From assembly GCA_944324165.1 (NCBI GenBank), contig CALUVG010000006.1, forward strand, positions 1 through 64,000: a stretch of 64,000 nucleotides of DNA, given 5' to 3'. The position numbers and the translations under genes are program-made. The notes under the pieces were generated by a model. That model saw only the letters and a program-made list of their open reading frames with translations, was not told the origin of the DNA and ran no database searches. Shown one piece after another: positions 16,587 to 25,206 of this stretch (its first letter is position 1; each line of letters begins with the position of its first letter). The stretch is from Candidatus Gastranaerophilales bacterium (GTDB lineage: Bacteria > Cyanobacteriota > Vampirovibrionia > Gastranaerophilales > Gastranaerophilaceae).

Positions 16587-17852
16587 TCATACTTCGTCTA
16601 ATTTGGTCAACACAACAGCATTTGAAAGCGGGATACCGCCTTTAACCTGCGGCTTATTGACAATCTGACCGTTTATGTACATTACGGTTGACCCTCCGCC
16701 ATCAAGGTTAATTGCTCCAACACAGCCTACGGATTTCATGAAATTCGCAAGCTCCATTAATGTCATTCCGATAGAACTTCCTTCACGTCCGTCAACAGCA
16801 ACAAGAATTAGATTGTTGTCTGCTGTATAACCGATTGCACTGCGCGGATTACGCCCGCCAATTGCTCCCAATTTTTGTGCAGTCATATCTACAAAAACTT
16901 CACCATTTTTTACTAAATACGGACCGCCGCTGATTATGTGACGGACATTTTTCCACTCCGGAGTTGTAGAAATATCAACTTTAACCTTTTTTACTCCCCA
17001 TAGTTTTTGTAATTGAGACTTAGGACCCACAATAACATAACCGTCATCCGGAATATTCATAGAATTGGCAGAAGCTGCAATTATCTGACCGGAATTATCA
17101 ATCGCAATTTGAGTACCGTATTTAGGAGAGGCAGGAGAAGTCTTTCCCCAGACTGTTGTATATGCAATTACATGTGTTGAAAGCATTCGCGGTTGATTAA
17201 TATTATCAATTTTAATATTCAATGAACGCGTTTTAACAGATGCATTTAACTGCACACGTGCAACATCAAACCCGTCATCAAATATACCAAGTGCGACTCT
17301 ATCATAAATAGGTCCTGTGTACATAGTTTCATCAATCATCAAAGTCCCGAGAGGAACACCGCTCTGCGGTTTAAAATATGTACCGTTTAAAGCAACTATT
17401 GCGTTTGTATTTTTTGCTATGCTTGAAATTGTTTTTCTGCTCTTTAAAGTTTGAGAAGATGATAAGGCGGGTCTTAAAACCAGATTGTCTGCAAGCTTGC
17501 TGTCCATTTCTACTAGATTAATTCTTACCGGTTTACCCGCATAGTATTTTGTAAGTTTAATATGCTTTACCCCGCCGGTAACATCCGTAATAATAGCTTT
17601 AGGATATTTTTGCCTTACAGATTCATCAAACTGTTTTTTTCGCACTTCGGGTGATATTTCACTGAATATCTTTTCTTTAACCTGACCGGTATCAAGATTT
17701 AGGGGCTGCACAGATTTTTTGGCGATATAAATATCGCTTGCATGGATAGAAAGCCCTTGAAAACAAATAAGTGTTGTAATAATAGAAATACCTGCGAAAA
17801 TACCGACTAAACTGCTATTCTCATTTTGCTGCACAGAAAACATAGTATCCAT
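16587..17852 (-). CDS. Phosphodiester glycosidase (NAGPA) family protein
   Basis: This is a 421-residue protein with an N-terminal membrane anchor or signal at about 12-33 and a C-terminal NAGPA domain at about 195-421. The domain contains NGTYFKPQSGVPLGTLMID, then ISGGPYLVKNGE, RNPRSAIGYT, DGREGSSIGMTL and the conserved NLDGGGSTVM. Family members cleave sugar-phosphodiester bonds and occur beside exopolysaccharide genes. It probably acts on the outer face of the membrane. It is alone on its strand and is preceded by a structured leader with a strong promoter. Confidence 0.88.
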   Translation of the reverse strand: MDTMFSVQQNENSSLVGIFAGISIITTLICFQGLSIHASDIYIAKKSVQPLNLDTGQVKEKIFSEISPEVRKKQFDESVRQKYPKAIITDVTGGVKHIKLTKYYAGKPVRINLVEMDSKLADNLVLRPALSSSQTLKSRKTISSIAKNTNAIVALNGTYFKPQSGVPLGTLMIDETMYTGPIYDRVALGIFDDGFDVARVQLNASVKTRSLNIKIDNINQPRMLSTHVIAYTTVWGKTSPASPKYGTQIAIDNSGQIIAASANSMNIPDDGYVIVGPKSQLQKLWGVKKVKVDISTTPEWKNVRHIISGGPYLVKNGEVFVDMTAQKLGAIGGRNPRSAIGYTADNNLILVAVDGREGSSIGMTLMELANFMKSVGCVGAINLDGGGSTVMYINGQIVNKPQVKGGIPLSNAVVLTKLDEV

Positions 17853-18057
17853 AATGTCACCTATAGATTAAAAAAGTAACCGGATACCTTTTTGTTTTAA
17901 GAGTGGTGTGGGGAATAACACTCGTCAAGGGGTGTACACCAAAACTGATATTCACTTTTTCGGGCGTTTAGGAGAAGTTGCTATCTGTTTGGAGTTTGAA
18001 TTTTACTAATAAACCACAGCCGTATTATCCAAATCCATTCAGGGTATACGCCCCTCT
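17853..18057 (-). ncRNA. Structured 5' leader or small RNA upstream of the NAGPA gene
   Basis: The 405-base gap between 17852 and 18258 is not empty. From a strong minus-strand promoter, about 205 nt run to the NAGPA start. Segments 18043-18055 and 17928-17940 can pair over about 13 positions with one mismatch or wobble each way, closing a large structured domain. A second hairpin, GAGTG/CACTC, lies at 17901-17923. I could not match it to a riboswitch class, 6S RNA, tmRNA, SRP RNA or RNase P from memory. A leader riboswitch or an independent RNA are both possible. Confidence 0.5.
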
Positions 18058-18063
18058 ACTACA

Positions 18064-18092
18064 ATTATAGCACAAAATGCAAAATCCCGCAA
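18064..18092 (-). promoter_or_regulatory. Strong promoter for the NAGPA leader
   Basis: On the minus strand TTGCGG and TATAAT are 17 bases apart, and the -10 is extended (TGCTATAAT). Predicted transcription start is near 18057, about 205 bases before the coding start. Confidence 0.75.
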
Positions 18093-18145
18093 CCCCATAT
18101 CGGGAAAGGGATACAAAACTAAATAGAGGCATTTTTACACTTTTT

Positions 18146-18170
18146 TTTTTTGAGTTTATAGCTCAAAAAA
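18146..18170. terminator. Possible AT-rich bidirectional terminator
   Basis: A T run merges into a stem of T6-GAG/CTC-A6 around a 7-base loop. Only three GC pairs are present, so strength is doubtful. No gene obviously needs it, apart from insulating the two divergent units. Confidence 0.3.
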
Positions 18171-18257
18171 TGTAAATAATTATTAAAGCACACGCAAATA
18201 TTCATATGTTTGAGTTTTCAAGCAAGATAGCAAAATACAATTAAGGAGTTAAATTTA

Positions 18258-18743
18258 ATGGATAGAATCAATTCTTGTGGCAGCCGTATAAACTTTACAG
18301 CCAAATTAGATGTCAGCCAGATGACAACAAATGTAAAACGCTGGAAAAACATTGCGCAGATCTTTGAAACCAAAACAGCAGACGCACCGCATGACACAAT
18401 TATACTTATGAAGGATGAACAAGGAGCAGTCGATATCTGCCATATGCTGAAAGACAGCGGCATTAGTTACTGTAAACTGGCTAAGGAAAAAATCAGCAGC
18501 CTCTTAAAAAATCCTGATGAAAAGGTTGCTGATTCTATGGCAAAGCTACTCGATATATACAAACACACAAATAAAAACATTGATTTTGCTCGCGACCTAT
18601 TGAAAAAAATGGAGAAAAACGACAGAAGTCTTGACTCAGAATTTGCCGGAGAATTCTGGAAATTAATATTTAATAAATGCACAAGAGATGTACAAAAATC
18701 TATTAACAAAGATCCTGCATTAAGATTATTTAAAAAAGATTAG
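18258..18743 (+). CDS. Orphan protein with N-terminal INFTAKL motif
   Basis: This is a 161-residue, largely helical, soluble protein of unknown function. A short N-terminal tail (MDRINSCGSRINFTAKL) precedes a charged helical body. The tail resembles those of the proteins starting at 22238 and 47441. The start has AAGGAG eight bases upstream, so the gene is convincing even without homologues. It stands alone between divergent and convergent neighbours. No domain or signal peptide is seen. Confidence 0.75.
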   Translation: MDRINSCGSRINFTAKLDVSQMTTNVKRWKNIAQIFETKTADAPHDTIILMKDEQGAVDICHMLKDSGISYCKLAKEKISSLLKNPDEKVADSMAKLLDIYKHTNKNIDFARDLLKKMEKNDRSLDSEFAGEFWKLIFNKCTRDVQKSINKDPALRLFKKD

Positions 18744-18767
18744 TATTTTTAGTCCATATTGCATGAA

Positions 18768-19490
18768 TTAAAATTTGAGCGGATAGTCATCAGGAATTTT
18801 CCAGCCGTTCATCTGGATCAACTTTGTACAGTAAGCATTATAAGTTTCTCCACAACCATAACCGTCTCCTGCATGTAACAGTCCCTCTTTTGTTCCGTCC
18901 CAATTCCAAACATATGGCGAAAATTTTAAGCCTTTATAATAAACCTCCTCATTATCTCCGGTTCTTTTTATACTAAATAGAAACGAATTAACTCCTCGTT
19001 TTAGCTCTTTACCCGGTTCATAATCTATGAACAGTGAAAAATCATGAAGTTGGTTTGGATGAATAGCTAAAACTGACCCATCCGATAAATAAATAAGCAG
19101 ATAATGATATACTTCATCACCTACATTAACATAGACATCAGTTTCTAGTTTATCAAATTTCAGGTAATTTTTTAAATATTTATTAAACCATGCATATAGT
19201 TTTTCATCACTGTTGTAGACGCCATGAATTCCCATATCCCAGTTTTCCACAGGACCGTTGTCTATTTCAGACATTTGTATTGCCTGACACATCATTGAAT
19301 AAAATCTTGCAAGTCTGGTTTCAACGACCTTCTTTTTGTAAGATTGGACAAGATTTGGTATTGTCAAAGCTGCCACCACACCGATTATTGCCAGAGTTAT
19401 TAGTACTTCAGCAAGTGTAAATGCTGCTTTAGCGGTCTTACGAGTAGTGGGGCAAGCTGGCTTTGTAAAAGTTGTGAAGAATTTTTTCAT
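18768..19490 (-). CDS. Type IV pilin-like protein (prepilin-type N-terminus)
   Basis: This is a 240-residue protein with a prepilin leader ending KAA, then F-T-L-A-E with Glu at +5, and the hydrophobic helix VLITLAIIGVVAALTIPNL. Such proteins are cleaved and N-methylated by PilD and assembled as pilins, pseudopilins or competence subunits. The body contains RFYSMMCQAIQMSEIDNG and a Cys-bearing C-terminus ending NGWKIPDDYPLKF. The protein encoded at 35486-36163 is a clear paralogue. It is divergent from an XRE regulator gene with repeats in the shared 108-base gap. Confidence 0.92.
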   Translation of the reverse strand: MKKFFTTFTKPACPTTRKTAKAAFTLAEVLITLAIIGVVAALTIPNLVQSYKKKVVETRLARFYSMMCQAIQMSEIDNGPVENWDMGIHGVYNSDEKLYAWFNKYLKNYLKFDKLETDVYVNVGDEVYHYLLIYLSDGSVLAIHPNQLHDFSLFIDYEPGKELKRGVNSFLFSIKRTGDNEEVYYKGLKFSPYVWNWDGTKEGLLHAGDGYGCGETYNAYCTKLIQMNGWKIPDDYPLKF

Positions 19491-19520
19491 ATCATACTCC
19501 TTGTAGTTTTATTAAATAAC

Positions 19521-19581
19521 AATATGACTTATTGTATATATAATATTACATGTCATATTAATTGTCAATCATGTCAGATTA
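19521..19581. promoter_or_regulatory. Operator-like repeats between pilin and XRE genes
   Basis: AATATGAC at 19521 and GTCATATT at 19552 form a perfect 8-bp inverted repeat. CATGTCATATTA at 19549 and CATGTCAGATTA at 19570 form a direct repeat with a 21-base period, or two helical turns. Both overlap the likely promoters of the divergent genes, so binding by the XRE protein is a reasonable guess. Confidence 0.55.
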
Positions 19582-19598
19582 CACTTTATAATAAATAA

Positions 19599-19802
19599 AT
19601 GATTGAATTTAAATTAGACGACTTAATATGGCGGCACAGAACAACCGCAGAAGATATATTTCAAAAAACAGGCATAGGAAAATCAACCATTTCTACAATC
19701 AGAAACGGGAAAAATATAAACATTAGTATTCACACACTTGACAAACTATGCAAATACTTTCATTGCAAAGTCGGCGATATAATGGAATATGTTGAAGATT
19801 GA
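19599..19802 (+). CDS. XRE-family DNA-binding protein
   Basis: This is a 67-residue, single-domain Cro/C1-type helix-turn-helix protein, with FQKTGIGKSTISTIRNGKN as the HTH and IHTLDKLCKYFHCKVGDIMEY closing the domain. It belongs to the short HTH_26-like group. TATAAT at 19587-19592 ends only six bases before the ATG and no Shine-Dalgarno is present, so the mRNA is probably leaderless. It is divergent from a pilin-like gene and likely regulates it or itself. Confidence 0.9.
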   Translation: MIEFKLDDLIWRHRTTAEDIFQKTGIGKSTISTIRNGKNINISIHTLDKLCKYFHCKVGDIMEYVED

Positions 19803-19827
19803 AACTGCCTTAAATTATAGAGTTAGC

Positions 19828-22116
19828 CTAATCAACATCTACAGGTTCACGCTGAATTTTCTCAATAGCCTCACGCGCGGTAAAGACAAGTGCCTCAGGA
19901 ACATTTGAAATGGTCGTAAACTGTCTCAAAACATCGACTACACGCTTAAATGAGCGTACAATATCACCTTCACCCATATCAATATCTTCAATTACGGTTT
20001 CCCATTCTGCCCCTTCGACCCATAATTCAATCATTGAGGCAAAATATGGATTTATATACATTGGAGCATCAACCTGATAGCGGCTCTGTACCTTTTCAAG
20101 TTTACGTCTTATATTTCTAATCAAATTCAATGTCTTACGAATAGGTTCAGAGAATGGTCTATAAGGAATATCTATTCTCAAATCCTCTGTTGTGATAGCA
20201 CAAATGACACCTGCAAGCTGTGACGGTGTAAGATTTTCCAGCACTCCTGAAAATATAATTTCTGAAATAAATAATTCGTTTTCCGAACGTATCTGGGCTG
20301 TTGTAACTCCTTTTGCAGTCGGATAATCATCCACAATATACCCCATATCAATAAGCACAGAACGATGTGCAAGAAATTTATTCCAGAAAATATCGCGCTG
20401 ACGTTCAATTTCTTTTGCTAGCTTGTTTTGTTTTATTTTCACACGTTCAATAACTTCAATATTCTTTGCATGTTTTTTGTAAAGCTTACAGTTGTCACAG
20501 GCACACTCATGCATTTTTGCAAGCATTTCTTTGGTCTCTTTGCCGAATTTGATTACTTCATCGGAAAGCGGTCTATGCTTTGATTTTTCTTGCTTTAGTA
20601 TTTTCTTATAAGTCTGCCTGTTCTGAACATAAATATTACGCAATTTGTTATACTCAAAGAATTTTTCATCACATAATTTATAAGGACAGACAAATTCACG
20701 AGACTTTATTTCTGCATTATATGCATCTTCAAGCTTTAATAATGGCTGTAAACGTGACCCTGAAGAAAAATAGCCAAAACTCTTTAATATCAATTCTTTA
20801 GCCTCATCCAAACTAAAACGCTGCAAAAGATTCAATACCATAGAATAACTTGGAGAAAATCGGCTTTCAAGCGGATTAGCAGGACTCAAGACAAGTTCTG
20901 CGACCTCCTCAGGGGATTGGAATTGAGTACCAACAACTGTAACATATCCAACCTCATCCATTCCGCGGCGACCGGCACGCCCTGACATTTGTAAAAATTC
21001 GCTCGCGGTTAGCATTCTGTGCCCGCTGTCTGTGCGTTTGCTCGTTGAACTTATTACAGTTGAGCGCGCAGGCATGTTTATGCCGGCGGCAAGTGTTTCT
21101 GTTGCAAAAACGACTTTTATAAGTCCTTTCTGAAAAAGCTTTTCAACAAGATTTTTCCATGCAGGTAATAGACCGGCATGATGAGATGCAACTCCGCAGA
21201 GCAAATATTCAATATGTTTATTCCCGTATAAATGCGGATTTTCTGCAATATACTCATCAACAAACTGTCTGATTTGCGCCTGTTCCGCACATGTTACAAG
21301 GTTTAGTGAAGTTGCACACTTTTCCATCTGTTCATCACATTTTTTACGTGAAAATGTAAAATATATTGCAGGCAGCATATCATTTTCAGCAAGATTTCTT
21401 ACTATATCTTTTACATAGGATCTTTGCTTTTTACGACTTTTATAAGGAACTTTCTTTTCAGGTTTAATTTTTTTATTAAGCTGTCCTGACGGAGTTAAAA
21501 GCGGCAAAAGTTTATCAGGCTGAGAACTGTCGAAATAGAAGAATTTCAAAGGCACAGGACGAAAATCAGTATTAACAAGTTCTGTACGCGAATGCACTGT
21601 ATTAATCCATGCGGTAAGCTCATCAGCATTTGCAACAGTCGCAGAAAGCGCGATTATTTGAACATTAGTAGGACAATAAATTATACTTTCTTCCCAGACA
21701 GTACCGCGCTGTTCATCATTCATATAGTGAACTTCATCCAGCACAACATAACGAACATTTTGAAGGTTATCTGCAACAGCCCCGAAATTTGTGCCATAAA
21801 GCATGTTACGGAATACCTCAGTCGTCATTACAACAATTTGACCGCCTCTGTTTATTGATGTATCACCGGTCAAAAGTCCCACATTTTCAGTCCCATAACG
21901 CTCACAAAAATCATAATATTTCTGGTTAGAAAGTGCTTTTAAAGGAGTAGTGTAAAAAATTCTTGTTCCTTCCTCAAGTGCTTTATGAATTGCATGCTCT
22001 GCAATAACTGTTTTGCCTGCACCTGTAGGGGCGCAAACGACTACACTTTTCCCCTCATTAATCAAATCGCATGCTTGTTTCTGAAAATCATCTAATTCAA
22101 AAGGAAAATTATACAT
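19828..22116 (-). CDS. Ski2-like DEAD/DEAH-box RNA helicase
   Basis: This is a 762-residue superfamily 2 helicase of the Ski2/Mtr4 type also found in cyanobacteria. Walker A APTGAGKT is at 29-36, DEVH is in YVVLDEVHYM at about 127, SAT is in IIALSATVANADE, and the second RecA domain carries LAAGINMPARS and QMSGRAGRRGMD. The C-terminal 180 residues look like a DSHCT helical domain. A CACDNC pair in the middle may bind metal. It probably unwinds RNA in decay or processing. The start has AAGGAG upstream and the gene is monocistronic. Confidence 0.93.
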   Translation of the reverse strand: MYNFPFELDDFQKQACDLINEGKSVVVCAPTGAGKTVIAEHAIHKALEEGTRIFYTTPLKALSNQKYYDFCERYGTENVGLLTGDTSINRGGQIVVMTTEVFRNMLYGTNFGAVADNLQNVRYVVLDEVHYMNDEQRGTVWEESIIYCPTNVQIIALSATVANADELTAWINTVHSRTELVNTDFRPVPLKFFYFDSSQPDKLLPLLTPSGQLNKKIKPEKKVPYKSRKKQRSYVKDIVRNLAENDMLPAIYFTFSRKKCDEQMEKCATSLNLVTCAEQAQIRQFVDEYIAENPHLYGNKHIEYLLCGVASHHAGLLPAWKNLVEKLFQKGLIKVVFATETLAAGINMPARSTVISSTSKRTDSGHRMLTASEFLQMSGRAGRRGMDEVGYVTVVGTQFQSPEEVAELVLSPANPLESRFSPSYSMVLNLLQRFSLDEAKELILKSFGYFSSGSRLQPLLKLEDAYNAEIKSREFVCPYKLCDEKFFEYNKLRNIYVQNRQTYKKILKQEKSKHRPLSDEVIKFGKETKEMLAKMHECACDNCKLYKKHAKNIEVIERVKIKQNKLAKEIERQRDIFWNKFLAHRSVLIDMGYIVDDYPTAKGVTTAQIRSENELFISEIIFSGVLENLTPSQLAGVICAITTEDLRIDIPYRPFSEPIRKTLNLIRNIRRKLEKVQSRYQVDAPMYINPYFASMIELWVEGAEWETVIEDIDMGEGDIVRSFKRVVDVLRQFTTISNVPEALVFTAREAIEKIQREPVDVD

Positions 22117-22237
22117 TCCAACTCCTTAGCTATGTCCACTTATATTATGCCCTAAAAAAGTGATTTTGTAAAATTTTGTTGCATATTGTAGCAAAAAATA
22201 ATATTACAGGCTTTAATACCCAATAAAGGAGAATACT

Positions 22238-22621
22238 ATGCAGATTAACAATCAAACGCCTAATCAAAATTTTGGAATGGCAATTCATTCTAACTTAAAT
22301 GTCAATAATGTGTTAAAAGCAAGAATTAAAAGTGCGGCAGCATTGGAAAAATTGAATAAAATAGCAGAGCGTCAGGCACAAAACGATAAAGTGGATATTA
22401 CATTGTTTTTAAATCCGGACGGAAGAAGTCTCTCAGCAAATGTATATGATGCAAGTGGTAAAGCAGGTACATTTTTCAAATCCTACAGTGAAAATCCGCT
22501 TATCAGTTTATTTAAAAGTCCGGTTGGATTTATTAATAAACTATCTAACGTAGCAGATAAACAGGCAGATAAGATTAGAAAAACTGATTTGAATTATGAT
22601 GATGTTTTTCAAAAAATGTAA
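22238..22621 (+). CDS. Orphan protein with N-terminal QNFGMAI motif
   Basis: This is a 127-residue soluble protein of unknown function. It opens MQINNQTPNQNFGMAIHSN, a tail type shared with the protein at 47441 (MQINTPITFCSN), then a helical segment and a predicted beta segment (KVDITLFLNPDGRSLSANVYD). AAAGGAG lies upstream. A terminator and a repeat block follow. No signal peptide or known domain is seen. Confidence 0.75.
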   Translation: MQINNQTPNQNFGMAIHSNLNVNNVLKARIKSAAALEKLNKIAERQAQNDKVDITLFLNPDGRSLSANVYDASGKAGTFFKSYSENPLISLFKSPVGFINKLSNVADKQADKIRKTDLNYDDVFQKM

Positions 22622-22690
22622 CCTAAAGAGCGAATGTTTAACAGGTAGTGAACAGTTAACAGTGAATCAGTGAACTGTTGTTACAAAATC

Positions 22691-22725
22691 AGGCAACGTG
22701 AAATATCCACATTGCCTAATTTTTG
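22691..22725 (+). terminator. Terminator after the 22238 gene
   Basis: AGGCAA-C-GTG pairs with CAC-A-TTGCCT across a 7-base loop, followed by AATTTTT. Confidence 0.6.
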
Positions 22726-22729
22726 TATT

Positions 22730-23124
22730 GGACTTAACGTCTTAGCGTCTTATAGTCTTAACGTCTTTGTAGTTGCACTTCTTTAGCAGTCTCTAATATA
22801 TAAGAGTAGGCTACGCCTACCCCCCTCCTAGAAATCAAAGATTTCGGTCCTCCCTCGAGGGGAGGACATGAAATATTACAGCCAATGTTGCATTTCACGT
22901 TGCCTGATTTATGTAACGGACTTAACGTCTTAGCGTCTTATAGTCTTAACGTCTTTGTAGTTGCACTTCTTTAGCAGTCTCTAATATATAAGAGTAGGCT
23001 ACGCCTACCCCCCTCCTAGAAATCAAAGATTTCGGTCCTCCCTCGAGGGGAGGACATGAAATATTACAGCCAATGTTGCATTTCACGTTGCCTGATTTAT
23101 GTAACGGACTTAACGTCTTAGCGT
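22730..23124. repeat. Perfect 188-bp tandem duplication plus partial third copy
   Basis: Copies run 22730-22917 and 22918-23105 and appear identical base for base; a third copy starts at 23106 and breaks off after about 19 bases. Each unit has TTAACGTCTTAGCGTCTTATAGTC-like internal repeats, a GTAGGC/GCCTAC hairpin and a TCCTCCC/GGGGAGGA-type hairpin with loop TCGA. It is unlike the AT-rich coding neighbours and has no open frame of note. It is a non-coding repeat in a 737-base gap between 22621 and 23359. Confidence 0.95.
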
Positions 23125-23168
23125 CCTAACGTCTTATAGCCTTTATTAACCCCTTAGTGCCCTGTCTT

Positions 23169-23280
23169 GGATTTGCTCTACGCTCACGGACTCTCGCCTA
23201 TTGTGCTTACGCACAAGCCGGCTCGTTCCGTTCGCTATCCGGATTTGCTCACTTCGTTCGCTCCATCCGTCCGCAAATCC
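23169..23280. repeat. GC-rich block with GGATTTGC direct and inverted repeats
   Basis: GGATTTGCTC occurs at 23169 and 23241, and its complement GCAAATCC at 23273, so the last two can form an 8-bp stem. TTGTGC/GCACAA at 23201-23216 forms a tight hairpin. The block is far more GC-rich than its surroundings and has no reading frame of note. It may be a dispersed intergenic repeat. Confidence 0.6.
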
Positions 23281-23358
23281 GCTAGTGCCTTAGTAACTTA
23301 GTGCATTTTCTACATTTTTATTGTCGGCTTTATCAAACCGACATAGAATAAACTCTAC

Positions 23359-23679
23359 TTAGTCGCTCAGACCTAAATCTCTCAAAAGCTTTTTATTATC
23401 AGCAAGATGCGCAAGTTTATCATCTTCAAACGGATCAATCATACCATTTTCTATAAGTCCGTTAACTATATCATTATGCGATGTATTCTCCGGATCTGAT
23501 AGCACAAGTTCTGTAAAATGCTTAATATCGCACTTGCGTTCATACATGCTTAACGCTTTTTTAGTCAGATTATCAAGAAAATCATTCCTACCAAAGGAAT
23601 ACTCAAGCGGATTTGTTGTTCCATCCGCAAATTTTTTTTCTTTTTTATTAAATTTTTGTGCTAATTTTTCAAATATCAT
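23359..23679 (-). CDS. Small orphan helical protein
   Basis: This is a 106-residue charged soluble protein with no recognised family. It starts MIFEKLAQKFNKKEKKF and ends KKLLRDLGLSD. The frame is open to an ATG at 23706, but the ATG at 23679 has GAGGAT at suitable spacing. It is divergent from serS. The Lys/Glu/Asp-rich composition and lack of membrane segments suggest a cytoplasmic protein. Confidence 0.6.
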   Translation of the reverse strand: MIFEKLAQKFNKKEKKFADGTTNPLEYSFGRNDFLDNLTKKALSMYERKCDIKHFTELVLSDPENTSHNDIVNGLIENGMIDPFEDDKLAHLADNKKLLRDLGLSD

Positions 23680-23822
23680 ACACATATCCTCGATTTTATT
23701 ATACATGATTTTCGAAATATGGCTATCAATCCATAGATTTATCTTTTCGGGTATTATAGACTTGATTATAACTTATATTTGGAATAAAATAAAGCCATTA
23801 AATGAAGAAAAGAGGTTTTATT

Positions 23823-25088
23823 ATGCTTGATATTAAATTAATTAGAGAAAATCCTGAAAAAATCAACGAACTGCTTAAACGACGCAACCCTGATTTATCA
23901 ATAGATGAAGTCATTGAAATTGATGTCGAACGCAGAAAGGTTCAAACTCAGGCTGATGAATTAAGGGCAAAAAGAAAAGCTGAATCACAAAAAATAGGCG
24001 AGCTTAAGAAAAAAGGTGAAAATACTGATGCTATTCAAGAAGATGTGCGCAAACTGGGTGATGAAATAAAAGCATTAGAAGAAAAAGAAACCGAATTGGA
24101 TGCAAAACAAAAGAATTTACTGCTGCATATTCCTAATATTCCTGATGAAACAACACCAATCGGCGCATCTGAAGATGATAATGTTGAAGTTTATAAATGG
24201 GGCGAGCCGCGCAAATTTGATTTTGAATTTAAACCGCACTGGGACATTTGTGAGGCTAAAAATCTGGTGGATTTTGAACGCGGGGTTAAGTTATCCCAAA
24301 GCCGCTTTACCCTTTACCGCGGCAAAGGCGCAAAACTTGAACGTGCAATTATAAATTTCTTTTTAGATGTTCATACAGGTGAACAGGGATATGAAGAAAT
24401 TTTGCCGCCATTTATGGCAAATGCCGCAACAATGACCGGCACAGGTCAATTACCAAAGTTTGCAGAAGACATGTACAAATGCGTTGATGAGGATTTGTAT
24501 TTAATTCCAACTGCAGAAGTTCCTGTAACTAACATTTATGCCGGTGAAATTCTTTCAGAAGACCAGCTGCCTATGTATATGACGGCTTACACTCCTTGTT
24601 TCCGTCGTGAGGCAGGATCTGCAGGAAAGGACACCAGAGGATTAATACGTGTTCACCAGTTCAATAAGGTTGAATTGGTAAAACTATGTACACCGCAAAC
24701 AAGTAAGGATGAGCATGAAAAATTGACCGAAGATGCTGAAAAAATGCTGCAAATGCTGGAACTGCCGTACCGTCGTGAAGCTCTATGTACAGCTGACATA
24801 GGATTTTCGGCAAATAAATGCTGGGATTTAGAAGTTTGGATGCCTTCTTATGGCACTTACAAAGAAATTTCAAGCTGTTCAAATTACGGCGATTATCAAG
24901 CGAGACGCGCTAATATTCGCTATCGTGATAAAGAAACCGGTAAAACTCAGTTTGTTCATACAATTAACGGATCAGGTCTTGCGGTTGGTCGTACATTCGC
25001 TGCAATTATTGAAAATTATCAACAGGAAGACGGATCAGTTATTATTCCTGAAGTTCTTAGAAAATACACAGGATTTGATAAAATATAA
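23823..25088 (+). CDS. serS: Seryl-tRNA synthetase
   Basis: This is a 421-residue class II synthetase that charges tRNA-Ser. The N-terminal antiparallel coiled-coil arm spans about 25-105. Motif 2 is [22 protein letters not shown] and motif 3 is [26 protein letters not shown] precedes motif 2. Start 23823 has AGAGG seven bases upstream; an ATG at 23802 lacks one. No T-box is visible upstream. A strong terminator follows. Confidence 0.98.
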   Translation: MLDIKLIRENPEKINELLKRRNPDLSIDEVIEIDVERRKVQTQADELRAKRKAESQKIGELKKKGENTDAIQEDVRKLGDEIKALEEKETELDAKQKNLLLHIPNIPDETTPIGASEDDNVEVYKWGEPRKFDFEFKPHWDICEAKNLVDFERGVKLSQSRFTLYRGKGAKLERAIINFFLDVHTGEQGYEEILPPFMANAATMTGTGQLPKFAEDMYKCVDEDLYLIPTAEVPVTNIYAGEILSEDQLPMYMTAYTPCFRREAGSAGKDTRGLIRVHQFNKVELVKLCTPQTSKDEHEKLTEDAEKMLQMLELPYRREALCTADIGFSANKCWDLEVWMPSYGTYKEISSCSNYGDYQARRANIRYRDKETGKTQFVHTINGSGLAVGRTFAAIIENYQQEDGSVIIPEVLRKYTGFDKI

Positions 25089-25120
25089 CTATGTAGCAGA
25101 ATTTATCAATATAACAAAAA

Positions 25121-25149
25121 AACAGGCAATGTACATTGCCTGTTTTTTT
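25121..25149. terminator. Bidirectional terminator between serS and icd
   Basis: A perfect 10-bp stem, AACAGGCAAT/ATTGCCTGTT, with a GTAC loop is flanked by A and T runs, so it could serve both convergent genes. Confidence 0.88.
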
Positions 25150-25206
25150 AATAATATCTTATGTTTTAGGTGTTGCCCCAAAAGATTTACTTGATTTTGA
25201 AGATAA

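Noticed and set aside
17853-18057. Identification of the leader as 6S RNA, tmRNA, SRP RNA, RNase P RNA or a named riboswitch
   Set aside because: None of the conserved core strings of these RNAs that I know is present; only a long closing stem is seen, which is not specific.
22730-23124. Possible CRISPR array or phage-derived repeat
   Set aside because: The unit is 188 bases, tandem and identical, with no spacers of uniform length and no cas genes nearby.
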